Assembly (NCBI GenBank): GCA_963556255.1
Contig: OY744615.1
Coordinates: forward strand, 9,985,765 to 10,049,764
DNA from: Allolobophora icterica
Lineage: Eukaryota > Annelida > Clitellata > Crassiclitellata > Lumbricidae
Direction: 5' to 3'
Length of the DNA: 64,000 nt
In this document: positions 1 to 64,000 of the stretch, piece after piece
Numbering within the stretch: position 1 is the stretch's first letter
How the letters are laid out: every line of letters starts with the position of its first letter
Made by a program: the position numbers and the translations under genes
The notes under the pieces: model-generated
What the model was told of the DNA's origin: nothing
Database searches by the model: none
Seen by the model: only the letters and a program-made list of their open reading frames with translations

Positions 1-90
1 AATCTATATATATATTATATATATAATATATAAATATATATTATATATATATAAAGTATATATATATAACATATATATATATCTTCTGGT
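1..90. repeat. AT-rich TA microsatellite
   Basis: Interrupted TATATA repeats at the left edge of the window. Confidence 0.8.
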
Positions 91-94
91 GACC

Positions 95-775
95 ATTTCC
101 ACCATAGCCTGGCTTCTGGATTCTCTGATCTATGGATTTCTACCTGGCTTCTTATCCAATGGATTATGAATTTTGACTGCGATTTCATTCCAACCGACCA
201 TCGACTGATGTCTTGGATTTGAAAACTGTAGGCGGGTTGAAAATCGATCGCGCTAGATCGAGTAGGCGAGCGATATGCGGTCGACGTCGGGAGCACCTGT
301 GTATAGCGTATTTTGTGTATCGTAGCCTATTCGTAATTTTTCGTATCGCTGCATTATACCTGCATAGGCCTATAGTACTCATCTAGTAGGCCTGTCTCAC
401 TTCAGTTCCGTTATCTGAGTAGGTCTGTTGAAGAGGCTCTACATAAATTCTCGTGCTCCGGCTCCCCCTTCACAGTCTGCACCTATAATGGGCCTAAGTA
501 AATTAAAGTAATCTCAATTAGGTAAAGAAAATAATGGCCTGGCTCCAGGTTCGTCTATCGTCTTGGAGACTAACTGGAACTCAGCGAGCGACTACCCACT
601 GTCACCGACGGTGAGAAGCCTTCGGCTAGGCGAGCGGTAAATCGCTCGCCGGTACCTTTGCTAGGCGAGCGACCAAGGAGAGCGATCGATCGCTCGCCTT
701 AAATCAGACGCTCTGGTCTTGGACATTACGGTAATGGCACTATAGAAGTCATTAGATTAGATTAGATGAGGTTAT
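95..775 (+). mobile_element. LINE 3' end with TTAGA tail, split by an insertion
   Basis: CACCATAGCCTGGCTTCTGG to GATGTCTTGGA, then GGCACTATAGAAGTCATTAG and GATTAGATTAG. Related copies: 13150-13330 and 61700-61860 (plus), 56310-56400 and 57795-57900 (minus), and a partial one at 51530-51600. Confidence 0.6.
218..715. mobile_element. insertion of unknown type inside a LINE tail
   Basis: A LINE 3' end (95-217 and 724-775, compare 13150-13330) is split by 498 bp flanked by exact GTCTTGGA (210-217, 716-723). The insert holds several GGCGAGCGAT and ATCGATCGCTCGCC motifs in inverted arrangement, but no clear terminal inverted repeat. Confidence 0.6.
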
Positions 776-1470
776 AGTGGATGTGTTGTTGAGTAGGATC
801 ACACAGCCGCTTTAAGACCCATTTTATTATGTGGTCTCCCCTGAAGCAGTCTCCCCGGACTGAGGTGTTATGCCTCTTCCTGTTTCTTTTCATTCCCCTC
901 ACAAATGTCATGTCAGTATTGTTACATTATTTAAAAAAAATATATTCTAAGTAGTTTTACAATAAAGTTAGATAATCCACCTGCTTAAAATTATCATTAA
1001 CCTTAAAACAAATGTGACTATATCTCTCAAGGAATAAAGTCTCCATGGGGTAGAGATTATTTCAATGAAGGATGAACTATTTTATCCTCTGCAGAATTTT
1101 TCTAGAATATAGTCTGCAGAGGCGAATTTATTCTAAAACAGATCCTCTGGGGAGAGAATCTGTTCAGAAATAGATTCTCTCGGTGGGGAGACTTTAAGGG
1201 AGAGACTGTCTGAAGCTGGTTAAATGCAACAGTTGTCTAATTTCAAACGGTCCAATTGCCTTTCGAGCTGATTGGGGCGTATAATCAATGTATCGCTTGG
1301 AAAAATGACGGAACATGAAATAGAGGGCGTTCTTATACGTTACGCCATCTATCAATTGGCGGAATATCTCTCCACTACATCGATGTTTGTCGGAGAAGAG
1401 TGATTTATCATCGCCTGCTTAAAGAAAAATCGATGTGCAGATCAGCGGTGGATCGAAGCGAGAGGTGGAA
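776..1470. other. no gene seen; short inverted motifs
   Basis: I see GTCTCCCCTGAAGCAGTCTC near 833 and its near-complement GGGGAGACTTTAAGGGAGAG near 1187, so a decayed MITE of about 380 bp is possible. Nothing else. Confidence 0.3.
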
Positions 1471-1839
1471 AAATTGTGTTAAATTGTCAAGGCTTCGATT
1501 TTGTGTCTAAATGTCTGCAGTCTTGTTTTGTGTCTCTTCTGGGAGTGTTCTTCAAATGGATTAAAATTTATGGGTGGAGGAACATGTTTTCAATGGTTCC
1601 TTTCAGTTTGGGTTCATGGTTGTTTGGGTTCTTGGTTTTGTGGGTGATGGATGGCTGTAGGGGTTTTGGGTTTTATAGGTTCTTGGTTTTTTTGGTTTTA
1701 ATTGTAATTGTAATTGAACATTTATAAAAGCGCTGCGCAATGGGTTAATGGCTTTATGCGTATTACTGGTTTTATGGGTTCATAGATTATGGGTTTCAGA
1801 GTTTATAGGTTTCTTTTATGGTTCTTATATTTCTATGGA

Positions 1840-2215
1840 TTTGTGGTTTACGGGGATGGGTTCATGGTTTATGGGATGGGTTCTTAGTTTGTGGGGATGG
1901 GTTCATAGTGTATGGGATGGTTTGTGGGAATGGGTTCACGGTTTGCGGGAATGGGGTTGGGTTTCATTTACGGAACATTTATATAGCGCCCCTTCAAGGC
2001 TGTCTACTCAGGAGTTTATGGGATGGGCTCATGGTTCATGGGGTTGGATTTGTGGGAATGGGTTTATGGTTTGTGGGGATGGGTTTATGGTTTGTGGGGA
2101 TGGGTTTATGGTTTGTGGGGATGGGGTCATGGTTTGTGGGTTGGGTTTATGGGGATGGGTTCTGGGTTTATGGGGATGGGTTTATGGGGATGGGTTCATG
2201 GTTTATGCAGCATGG
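1840..2215. repeat. GGGATGGGTTTATGGTTTGT minisatellite
   Basis: A roughly 21-base G-rich unit in a dozen or more imperfect copies. It keeps three frames open on the plus strand (W, G, L, M rich), which are repeat artefacts. Confidence 0.85.
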
Positions 2216-2635
2216 CAATCTGAATATAATAGTATGTTTTGACTATGGTTAATGTTAGCATAGGTTTTTAATGGGTTGGTTATTCTTTGGGTTTTGGTTT
2301 TATGGATTTATGGATTTAGTAAAACTGTGAATAAACCGTGACAAATCACGTTTCTTCACTGAATTGATTCATTTGTTGATGTTAATCAAGAATTTGAGCT
2401 TAGTTCATTTATGGAAGAAAGCAAGCTTCATGTTTAACAAGTCAGGTTCATTTCAGTTTGCGTAAAATACACTCATCCCATGTTTCAGAGTGACTCAGAG
2501 TATAATCTGTATGCGCTCTGAGCAGATGTGGAATACACCCACAGCTTAACATGTATCCAGGTGACCCATGTTTCCGAGTGGCTTGGTGTATACACCATGT
2601 GTTTCAGGATAGATGCAGAATGTACCAGTCTTGTT

Positions 2636-2785
2636 GTCAAGACCTTAAACCTCAAGACCAAGACCAAGACCTTGAACCTCAAGACCAAGACCAAGACCTT
2701 GAACCTCAAGACCAAGACCAAGACCTTGAACCTCAAGACCAAGACCAAGACCTTGAACCTCAAGACCGAGACCAAGACCAAAAAA
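2636..2785. repeat. 27-bp minisatellite (CCTCAAGACCAAGACCAAGA)
   Basis: About five copies built from GACCAA triplet pairs plus CCTTGAACCT. Open in several frames on both strands ([23 protein letters not shown]), so the frames mean nothing. Confidence 0.9.
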
Positions 2786-2789
2786 ATCA

Positions 2790-3310
2790 CAGTCGTATCC
2801 AGACTACTATTCCTTACTAAAAATTGTCCAGTCGGACTACTCGCTATTTTAATGAAAACATGAGTTTTTTTCTTTTATTCTAGCAAAACAACTCTAAATG
2901 GAGACTGCAGAGAATTCCAAATTCGTATTTACAAAAGTCCTTCATGCGAAATGTTATTCCAAATGCCTGTTGAATTTGATAAAAACCAATTTGCTCAGAA
3001 TTTTCTAACCAAGACGTGACCTGTGGGGCCTCATAAAAATTCTGCCATGTGAAAAAACACGGTCTACAAGTGCTGAAATCGCTGGCACACAAAGCAGCTT
3101 TTCAAGAACTGGATGTAAATGTACAAATTAATCATGAGTCTGTTTTGAAATCATTCCATGATAAATAACCGGAAGTAGAAATAATTGTCTAAAACAACAG
3201 TGAAGCCTCATTCACACCGTGTAAATACTAAAGCATTAATTGTATGAGTAATTATTGGATAAATTTTTAAAATTCTTGCCGTTTGTTAAAATTAATGACT
3301 GTTCATATTG
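2790..3310. other. no feature recognised
   Basis: Unique-looking AT-rich sequence between the two related minisatellites. No convincing frame or repeat. Confidence 0.5.
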
Positions 3311-3314
3311 ACAA

Positions 3315-3455
3315 AGTCTTGGTCTTGGTCTTGCAAAACCAAGACCAAGACTTTGAACCTCAAGACCAAGACCAAGACCAAGACCTTGAACCTCAAGACC
3401 AAGACCAAGACCAAGACCTTGAACCTCAAGACCAAGACCAAGACCAAGACTTTTA
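3315..3455. repeat. 33-bp minisatellite related to 2636-2785
   Basis: Same motif with one more GACCAA block per unit, about three copies, 560 bases downstream. Confidence 0.9.
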
Positions 3456-4028
3456 AAAACGAACTCGAGTGCACTCGAGACCAAGACCTTGGTCTCGAGG
3501 ACAACAAGACTGGAATGTACCCACATCACAGCTTACAAATATTACCGATGTCATGTTCCCAAATGGCTTAGAGGTATAGTGCATACTCAAAGTGAATTTA
3601 GAATGTACCCACAGTTTAAAATACGCTCTGGTCCCATATTTCCCAATGGGGCTGCACATGATCTTTGCATACTCAATAGTGGATTGGGAATGCGTCTGCA
3701 GTTTTTGCGGGAAAGCAGCGATCAAACTGGCAAGATTTATCAGGGGATGTCAGGAATTTGTATTTATGTATTAGATTTCATTTTCTCTGCCAGACCAAAA
3801 TGATTGAGTGAGAGAAATGACTGCAGCTGAGGGTTGCGGAGGGAGTGCTCGCATTTCATTGATCAGCTTTGGCTCGTCTGTGTAAACCAGGCCAGAATCT
3901 GCAGCTTGACAGGCGGATCCAGAATGAGGCAGTGCGCCCTTTCCTCCCATTTTGATTGGGAGGCCAGTGAGTTGCCCCCAAAATAATTAGGATAGGGTCA
4001 GAGTTGACCGGTAAACTTATAAAGTAAC

Positions 4029-4277
4029 CATGGGCGTCTGCAGGAATTTTTGTAGGGGGAGCAAAATTACGCTTTTGCGTAGAATAATTCATGAGCATAT
4101 AACACGTGACAACTTTAAAAATAAAAAGGGTCAAGGACTTTACCTAAATAATTAAGTGGTTTTATGCATTGGGACTATTGCAATAATCATAATAATCAAA
4201 AGATTTTATTTTTGTAAAGTATGCACAAAATCCAGGGGAGTAAATGCTCCTCCTTGCTAGCCCTGCAGACGCCCATG
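4029..4277. mobile_element. hAT-like MITE, CATGGGCGTCTGCAGG family
   Basis: 249 bp, ends CATGGGCGTCTGCAGG and CCTGCAGACGCCCATG, flanked by AAAGTAAC and AAAGTAGT (6 of 8). Looks like an older copy. Confidence 0.75.
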
Positions 4278-4749
4278 AAAGTAGTTCTAAGAGCATGATG
4301 CATTTGGGGAACTAAGAAAGATAACGGACTAGATAACATTATTACTAGTAGTAACCAGTGGCAGCGACAGCTATACAATTTCAGCAGGTCGGGTCAGGGT
4401 TATGGGAGTTATTCAGCAGGTCGAAGAAATTAATGTTTGAGTTTGATGCATCAAACAGTGTAACCTCAAAATAAGCAGCATAACTTAGATATATGATACA
4501 AAGAAAATTATTATTGAACGCGTATAGCCCAATTGTAGCATATTCAAATTTGAAACAATGCAGCAATTGAAGCATTAAACTTTAGTTACTTTACTCATCT
4601 TTAGGTTTTTGGAAGTACTGATAAAACGTAAAAAAGTCGTTTAGATCTAATAATTGCATTAGTGATGTTATGGCACTGATAATATACTGATGCTGATGGT
4701 TTAAATGTAAAAAAGATATTGAAAATGTCAAAGCATTTTACACAGCAGT

Positions 4750-4975
4750 AGGTAGTAGACAGGACATAAGGCAGGTCAAGAGTAAAATAGGCAGGTCATA
4801 AGGCAGGTCAGAAGTAAAATAGGCAGGTCATAAGGCAGGTCAGGAGTAAAATAGGCAGGTCAAATGACCTGCCGCGACCCATGCAACAATGCTTCCGTAC
4901 AACAATGCTTCTGTACAACAATGCTTCTGTACAACAATGCTTCTGTACAACAATGCTTCCATACAACAAATGCGA
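4750..4975. repeat. two short minisatellites
   Basis: 4750-4865 repeats AAGGCAGGTCA, GAGTAAAATAGGCAGGTCAT; 4885-4970 repeats CAACAATGCTTCTGTA (16 bp, five copies). Confidence 0.85.
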
Positions 4976-4979
4976 GCAT

Positions 4980-5930
4980 GTCATGCTTTGAAACTGCCTT
5001 CTTGTGCAGTAGAGTAGATCTTCCTCGTGCCACAGTCTACAATATTCGAACTATTTCGTCAGACAGCTCAAGAAGCATTTTCAAGCCATCGCAAGACGCA
5101 TCTCTTTGTATTGTTAGTTAGATTGCCATGATAAGCGCCTTGATGAGCTTCTTAAAAGCAGTTTACAAGTAGCCAGTGTACATACATACACAATGGACCT
5201 GGTTATATGTAGGTTAAGCAGGCGACGGACTGGATGGAAAGTTTCCTTGAAGAGATGAGACTTTGCATGGAAAGCCCGAGGTGTTGATTAGAAATACCAC
5301 GTGAAGGGCAAAATCAGTTGCTGGGAGAACAGAGAGAGAAGGAGACAGAGGCGACAGTACCATTGGTTGTGTCTACCCAACAGCAACTTCTCCAGGTCAT
5401 AGGAAGTCCATACGACAGTACTCCCATGTGGGCTGCATATTATGTCATATGTATAGTCCAATGTGGTTGTGTTTATGAAGCCCATATTACTTCAGTGTGC
5501 TTGGTCCAACTGTATGGAATAGCTTGTCTAGCACCCTACAACGTGAGCTCCTTGGTCTTTCTTTTATCTGCTATTCTGCAAGTGGTTGAAACTATTGTAT
5601 TCAATCCTCTTTTCTGTTGTTAGGTAAGGAGCACAGCTGATAAGTCTTTCGTGAAGAGGTGCTTCTCTGATTACAATTACAATTCCAATTAAAGATTACA
5701 ATTACATATATGGGCTCATATCCCCTAACATATGGGACCATAGTAGGTTGGGGTCTACAAGTGTGTGTGGGCCCACCATTGGCGATTTGTCTAGTTTCCT
5801 GTGCACTGTTTTGCTTAATGATGATATTTCTGTTCATAATGACATTTAATTATTGGAGTAGTGCTATATAAGTTACCTTAATAAATAGATAAATAAATAT
5901 GGGAATATTATCATGTAGTTTCATTTGTCC
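4980..5930. other. decayed repeats, no gene
   Basis: 5500-5720 resembles a LINE 3' end (GTGGTTGAAACTATTGTATT, then TTACAA units); a related sequence is at 19720-19760. The rest is unassigned. Confidence 0.4.
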
Positions 5931-5937
5931 TATATAC

Positions 5938-6097
5938 CAGTGTTTAATCTAGACGTCATTTGGGGGGAAATTCCCCCCCAGGATTTATATTTCCCCCAGA
6001 GGCCGGCAATATCATAATGTATAGACTGTTTTGGGGAAGAAATCCCCCCAGGATCCTTGTTTCCCCCCTCAGAAGAGGGGGACTAGATTAAGCACTG
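5938..6097. mobile_element. hAT-like MITE, CAGTGTTTAATCTAG family
   Basis: 160 bp, ends CAGTGTTTAATCTAG and CTAGATTAAGCACTG, exact 8-bp duplication CTATATAC (5930-5937, 6098-6105). The interior is poly-C/poly-G rich with a hairpin. Confidence 0.9.
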
Positions 6098-6105
6098 CTA
6101 TATAC

Positions 6106-6915
6106 GATGCGGCTGTTGGCATAGCTTGAGAAAAGTGGGAGGGTAGCGATTTTGAAGCGATGGGACTTTGTTACTGAATGGAAATTCTGAGAGAAGTTCT
6201 CCCCAAAGGCCCAGGAGCCATGGCGCCAAAGGCAATGATGCTCACAAGTTTTGGCTCTGTGATGCTAAGGCAGAAGCTTGCTCACACAACTTTCTGTAAA
6301 ACATGAATACTATAAAAAATAATACAGTGATATTTATTCTGATATCAGGTATAATGTATAATTTTATCCATCTTAGGTCTGTACTTAGCTGAGGTTATCT
6401 CACATCTTTTAAACACTTCCCGGGCCAGTGTTCTTCACAGAGAACCTGGTAAAGAATAAGGTCCGGTTGTGCAGAGAAAACTGGGACGGAATTCCTTTGG
6501 GCATTAGATGGGACCCATGTGGTGTAAACGGGTTCCATGTGGAGTACGGCTCCTATATGGGCTCCATTTTGGTATGCTGGCAGGGTAGGAGGATGAAGTT
6601 TATATTGTGTATCTTTCGATTTATGTTTATGGCCAACGAAAGTCATTTGCTCCAGAAGGGATTAAGTCCGAAAGTTCTAACAGACGAGACAAGTTAAAGC
6701 GTGATAAATTGGCCAGTTGGTTCACGTGGAACGGTTAATTCGATAAGCCGATGAGTCTCATCAAGGCTTAACGGAGAATTTCCCTCTTGCCCACAATGTG
6801 AATGAGGCCAGAAGGAGAGTACCTTATGGTTTTAAAGTCTTCAAGATGAAATAAACAAACTTAACCTGACTTAAGTGAACAATGAAAGTGAATGTAAATC
6901 ACAGATTTTCTTAGT
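6106..6915. other. no feature recognised
   Basis: Open frames of about 85 codons exist on both strands at 6395-6697, but they overlap and show no family motif. Confidence 0.4.
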
Positions 6916-6919
6916 GCCA

Positions 6920-7185
6920 CACAAGAGCTGTGTTGGGGAGACCAGAGCTTACTTCATTGGTACTTTGTCAGGGAAAAGCAACGCTGCTCACCCACTGCAA
7001 AAAAGCTGGATTTTGGAGACGGTTTTATTCATTAGTGCTTAGTCAAGTGAGAGCAACTGTGCTCATCTGCTGCAATAAAGCTGCGTTGGGGAGACCAGCT
7101 TATTCTTTGGTGCTTAGTCAAGTACAAGCACCTGCTGCAAAAAGCTGCGTTGCGGAGACCATTTTTTTCATTGGTGCTTAGTTTA
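6920..7185. repeat. about 67-bp tandem repeat, four copies
   Basis: Units share GGGGAGACC, TTGGTGCTTAGTCAAG and TGCTGCAAAAAGCTG. It lies about 400 bases before exon e1. Confidence 0.75.
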
Positions 7186-7578
7186 GGATAATCAATTACG
7201 TCGTTGTTGGGAAGATCAAGCTGCAAGGGGTGTGGACTGCCGACCAACATCTTATATGGTGGCAGTATATATGTATGTATGTTTGTATGTATGTAAATAC
7301 TATGTATGTATAATTGTATATATGTAGTCACTTGCTATAGACTGTGTAAGTACCTCACAAAAGTGCTTGGGTAGATCTCTTTATGCTAGCTGAATGCTCA
7401 CAAATACCTCCACAAATGGAGAAACAATATCTGCTTAAGATGCCTCTTTTTGTGACGTATTAGATATCCATGTTTTAGCACCGTTGTTAAGTTTTGAGAA
7501 TGAGCTATGCAAGTTTTCAGATACAAATATCTACCAAGCGACTTACATGCCATTGAACATTCGTGATTCTCGTTCCAG

Positions 7579-60808
<53,230 letters not shown>

Positions 60809-61194
60809 TTACAACCGGTCGTAGCGCTTTGTAGATGTCTGATGATGTTACGATACGTTACGAAGGATCAGAGACGGTGTCTGTGCTGAATCTCGTGTCT
60901 TACGCCAACCACGGTGTTCTCTTACCATTTGACATTCAGCACGCCTCTTAATTAACATTGCGTCACGTAGACTTTTGTTTTGGTCGGATTGTAAAGTTGT
61001 GCAGTTGATGTTTGGTGAAATTTAATTCGTTCAGAGCGAGACTTTGTATTCTTATTCAATGTTTGTGCCAAGAGAATCCAAGAGAATCCAGGACCCCATG
61101 AGGTGTTTTTGCGAATGCCTTAGATGAGAAGACTTTGCAGTGAATGAACGTATGAACGACTACACTTTGTGAGTTAATGGCTTTAAAAGATCTT

Positions 61195-61700
61195 GTGAAA
61201 TGATTACACTTGATGAACGCATGGCTTGGAAATAAATATGTGAAATGATTACTATTGGTAAATGAATGTCTGAGTTGAGAAAACATGTGAAATGATTTAA
61301 TCCTATCATGAGTAAAAACGTGAAGTGATTGAACATGATCGAACCTATTATAAGTGAACACATGAAGTGATTAAACATGAGCAAACCTATCATGAGTAAA
61401 CACATGAAATTATTGAACATGAGCATACCTATCATGAGTGAACACATGACGTGATTAAACATGAGCATACCTATCATGAGTAAACACATGAAATTATTGA
61501 ACATGAGCATACCTATCATGAGTGAACACATGAAGTGATTAAACATGAACAAACCTATCGTGGGTAAACACATGAAGTGATTGATCATAATGAACTTATT
61601 AAATACATGAGATTATTGAAGATGAGTGAACATATCATGAGTAAACCTGTGAAATGATTAAACACAAATTAATCGATCGTGAGTAAGTATGTGAAGTGAT
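61195..61700. repeat. about 42-bp minisatellite downstream of the gene
   Basis: Ten or so units with CACATGAAGTGATTAAACAT and GAGCATACCTATCATGAGTA. One stray unit lies at about 63635-63665. The open minus-strand frame over it is an artefact. Confidence 0.85.
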
Positions 61701-61714
61701 TGAATGGTTTTAAC

Positions 61715-61860
61715 GAGGTCTACTTAGCTGTCGGATTTGAACTAGGTTGCTCCAACGATTCCTGACCTTGACCTCACTTGAAGTGACCATCAACTGATGC
61801 CTTGTGAGTTATGATATAAGGGCGCTTTAGAAGTCATTAGATTAGATTAGATTTAATTAG
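61715..61860 (+). mobile_element. LINE 3' end with TTAGA tail
   Basis: CAACTGATGCCTTGTGAG, GGGCGCTTTAGAAGTCATTA and ATTAG units match the family. Confidence 0.6.
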
Positions 61861-61929
61861 TAAATCTCCTTCACTTGAGATATGAATGATCGTCGTGTGT
61901 AAAAACTGGACTTGGATGAATAGAGGATG

Positions 61930-62185
61930 CAAATGAACATGACACATGGTGAATATGACATGAGTTAACATGGCACATGAGTGAATATGACACCCGAGAT
62001 ATGAATATGACACACGAGTGAACATGAATGAAGACACTTGGATGAATATGATGCATGAATGAACTTGACACATGAGTGAACATGACACACAAATGAACTT
62101 GACACACGAGTGAACATGACACAAGAATGAACATGAGAAACAAATGAACATGACACCTCCGTGACCATGACACAGGAATGAATTT
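61930..62185. repeat. 15-18-bp minisatellite (GAATGAACATGACACA)
   Basis: About 14 drifting copies. It keeps all minus-strand frames open (HVHSCVMFTHVSS-like), which is not evidence of a gene. Confidence 0.85.
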
Positions 62186-62589
62186 GAAAGTCCATGCTGT
62201 TGCAATTTGTTAACCACCCTTTTTCGCTGTGAGGAGGCAGAGGGCTTAAAAAGATGGTGAACCAATGGTGTAGAAAAGTGGAGTGTGTTCAAATATAAAG
62301 CTGATAGAAACGCTTGTTCGTAAACTTTTTGTCAGGTGTAAAGGTGATTGTAGCTGGAGAAAAAGTTAATGGTGTATCATTTATTTCCGTATATCTGTAT
62401 TTCTTATTCATTTGTTCTCTTCTGTTGTAATGGCTGATTTTGTGAAGTAAAGATTCAATTTCAGTGGTTTTAATAATCAATTAAAAATTGAGGCAGCTTT
62501 TTGAATGGTACCAAGGACAAAAAATGATTCTTTGGAGATTTACTTTTGAATGTTTTAGTCCTGAGAGATCCCATATACCTGATCCTAAA

Positions 62590-62680
62590 TGCCGTAGTCA
62601 CATGTGGTCTATCGGTAGCATGCTGGGTTTGTAATCCAATGATTGTGGGTTTGATCCTAATGAGTGAACTCCATATGTTC
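62590..62680 (+). mobile_element. truncated tRNA-derived SINE head
   Basis: TGTGGTCTATCGGTAGCATG and GGGTTTGATCC resemble the SINE heads at 40990 and 25831. It is interrupted by the MITE at 62688. Confidence 0.5.
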
Positions 62681-62687
62681 CATCAGT

Positions 62688-62990
62688 CAGGGGCGCCAGC
62701 AGCGTGACGCACTGGACGCACGTGCGTCCATCCGCCAAATCAAATCCACACAAGGAATAGGCATCGCATCGATATTTTTGACAATTTCACTGTGTAATTT
62801 TGGTTTACTTTACCATACAGTGTGTATAAATAATATCATATGATATCATATGCATGTGTTATACTGTACTTTTATGAGTCACTCTGAATCATTTTCAGTG
62901 TACGACTACGAGTGGCAGACAGGGTACGGGGGTGGATGGGAGAATACGGGGGATGTGCGTCCAATTTTTTAAAGCCTGGCGGCGCCCCTG
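62688..62990 (-). mobile_element. hAT-like MITE, CAGGGGCGCC family, copy 2
   Basis: 303 bp, ends CAGGGGCGCC and GGCGCCCCTG, exact 8-bp duplication CCATCAGT at 62680-62687 and 62991-62998. The interior matches 21196-21483 in reverse orientation, including the GGACGCACGTGCGTCC palindrome. Confidence 0.9.
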
Positions 62991-63079
62991 CCATCAGTCG
63001 ATGCCTTCTTCATTGGACATCAACGTGATAGCAGTTACTAATTAACATGTGACAAGTTTTTCGCTTACAATTGTTTCAT

Positions 63080-63280
63080 GCCTGAGATTGTTATTGTTAT
63101 TGTTGCGCATTTATGAAGCGCCACTACCTAATGACCAAGTGTCAGTCAATGGTGCAAAGCAATGGTGAGTGAAGGACTTGCTAAAGGTCCCTCTGCAGCA
63201 ACCGTCTTAGGGAGGAGCATCAAACCCGTACTCTCTGCATTTTAAGGTGAACGCTCTAACCAGTTGGCTGACATATCCAG
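63080..63280 (-). mobile_element. SINE, third family
   Basis: GCGCATTTATGAAGCGCCAC, GTGAGTGAAGGACTTGC and GAGGAGCATCAAACCCG match the family in reverse, ending in CTAACCAGTTGGCTGACAT. Confidence 0.65.
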
Positions 63281-63284
63281 GCAG

Positions 63285-63535
63285 TCATGGAGACGAAGTG
63301 TTGGCATCTTCATTTTCTTACCCTTGGCATATGAGGGCAGATGGCCAGTCCTCACCCTTGCCATCTGAGCTTTCCACTGACAGTCAATGCACTGCACTCA
63401 TCATAGCTGACTTAGCTAGGGGACAAGTTGAGCCAAAAACTTGATACAGATATTTTTTCCTTTGCATTGACTTGAACTCCCAACCTTCCAGTTCACAGCC
63501 TAGCACAATGACCACTTGACTAAGTGTAATGAATA
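63285..63535 (-). mobile_element. SINE, second family
   Basis: Shares GGCATATGAGGGC, GGCCAGTCCTCACCC and TTGAACTCCCAACC with 41280-41518. The two adjacent open frames over it (both strands) are not genes. Confidence 0.65.
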
Positions 63536-63539
63536 GATG

Positions 63540-64000
63540 AAGGAAGTCTAACGCCCTCATGAAATTTCTTCGCTGTTGGACTGTGGCAATATAAATTTTC
63601 TTAATGAATTTGCATCTGCTGTACACATCTGGTGGCAAACACGTGAAGTGATTGAACATGACATCTTATGTCTGGTGGAAAATTTAACAGGTAATCTGAG
63701 AATCATATCAGTCTAGGAATTGGCAGAAGAGATCGAGCTGGCCACAAGGTGTTCAGAAATCCACAATGATCTAGTAACAAAGATGAATTAATAATGATAA
63801 TATTGACAGTAATGAGCAAAAAACCTCCTTAAGTGATGTCAAGTTGCTTGAGGCAGTTATCAATCACACTGGTTTTTTTGACAGCTTTGCCTTTTTACAA
63901 GGATCAGTTCTTAATGCCTTTTATTTAGTAGAGATGTAACAACTTGTTTGCATGGACTGGATTTTCCATAGTATACATACACATGTAGTGTGCCATGATA
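63540..64000. other. right end of window, no gene
   Basis: Contains one stray unit of the 61195-61700 minisatellite and otherwise unassigned AT-rich sequence. Confidence 0.5.

Noticed and set aside
1840..2215. G-quadruplex-forming gene regulatory region
   Set aside because: G-rich but mostly GGGATGGG with irregular spacing; better described simply as a minisatellite.
61160..61588. 142-codon minus-strand frame with repeated MCSLMIGMLMFNH
   Set aside because: Translation of the 42-bp minisatellite.
61837..62292. 151-codon minus-strand frame rich in HVHSC motifs
   Set aside because: Translation of the 15-18-bp minisatellite, open in all three frames.

Overview
The window is animal genomic DNA: a long gene split into small exons, GT-AG and GC-AG introns, LINE, SINE, hAT, piggyBac and other transposon remains, many minisatellites, and no operons. 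The long gene and the style of the receptor gene suggest a marine invertebrate, perhaps a deuterostome such as an echinoderm or hemichordate. That placement is a guess from style; nothing here fixes the species.

The backbone is one plus-strand gene running from at least 7579 to 60808. I could chain 20 exons (e1-e20) whose splice phases agree, giving 1286 residues plus a stop, with the 5' end not found. It encodes an unrecognised membrane protein: about 600 residues of cysteine-containing ectodomain, then five predicted membrane segments, a coiled coil and two more ectodomain loops. Two of its introns appear to use GC donors. Several of its introns hold a minisatellite that begins at or just after the 5' splice site.

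Intron 7 is about 25 kb (17501-42458). It holds (i) a splice-site-derived minisatellite, (ii) an antisense class A GPCR gene (19974-21075) with one frame-breaking base in a homopolymer, and (iii) a direct tandem duplication: copy A about 21105-33045 and copy B about 33045-40325. After removing insertions the two copies are both about 5.3 kb, so each copy records the empty sites of the other. Copy A gained a CAGGGGCGCC hAT MITE, a foldback element carrying a TATG microsatellite, a CGTACG-rich hAT MITE, a LINE fragment, a SINE with a 14-bp target duplication, a TAGGGGT hAT MITE and a complete 3.5-kb DNA transposon. Copy B gained a deletion derivative of that same transposon and a 5'-truncated CR1-like LINE.

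The most interesting item is the complete transposon at 29267-32801. It has 24-bp terminal inverted repeats and one intact 791-codon gene that does not belong to the common hAT, Tc1/mariner or piggyBac transposases. The protein carries an ADNCSGQNKN motif and a GHTKFGPDW motif, which I associate with the uncharacterised DUF7869-type family. Its 595-bp internally deleted relative at 34721-35315 shows that the ends are mobilisable.

Elsewhere, intron 12 carries a four-level nest: host intron, deleted piggyBac (47615-50356), hAT element (48598-50247) and SINE (48988-49228), with TTAA, ACTGTGGT and AAATGTG target duplications. At least ten hAT-like short elements lie in the window, most with 8-bp duplications. 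The region after 60808 is minisatellites, SINEs and one more MITE; I see no other gene there.
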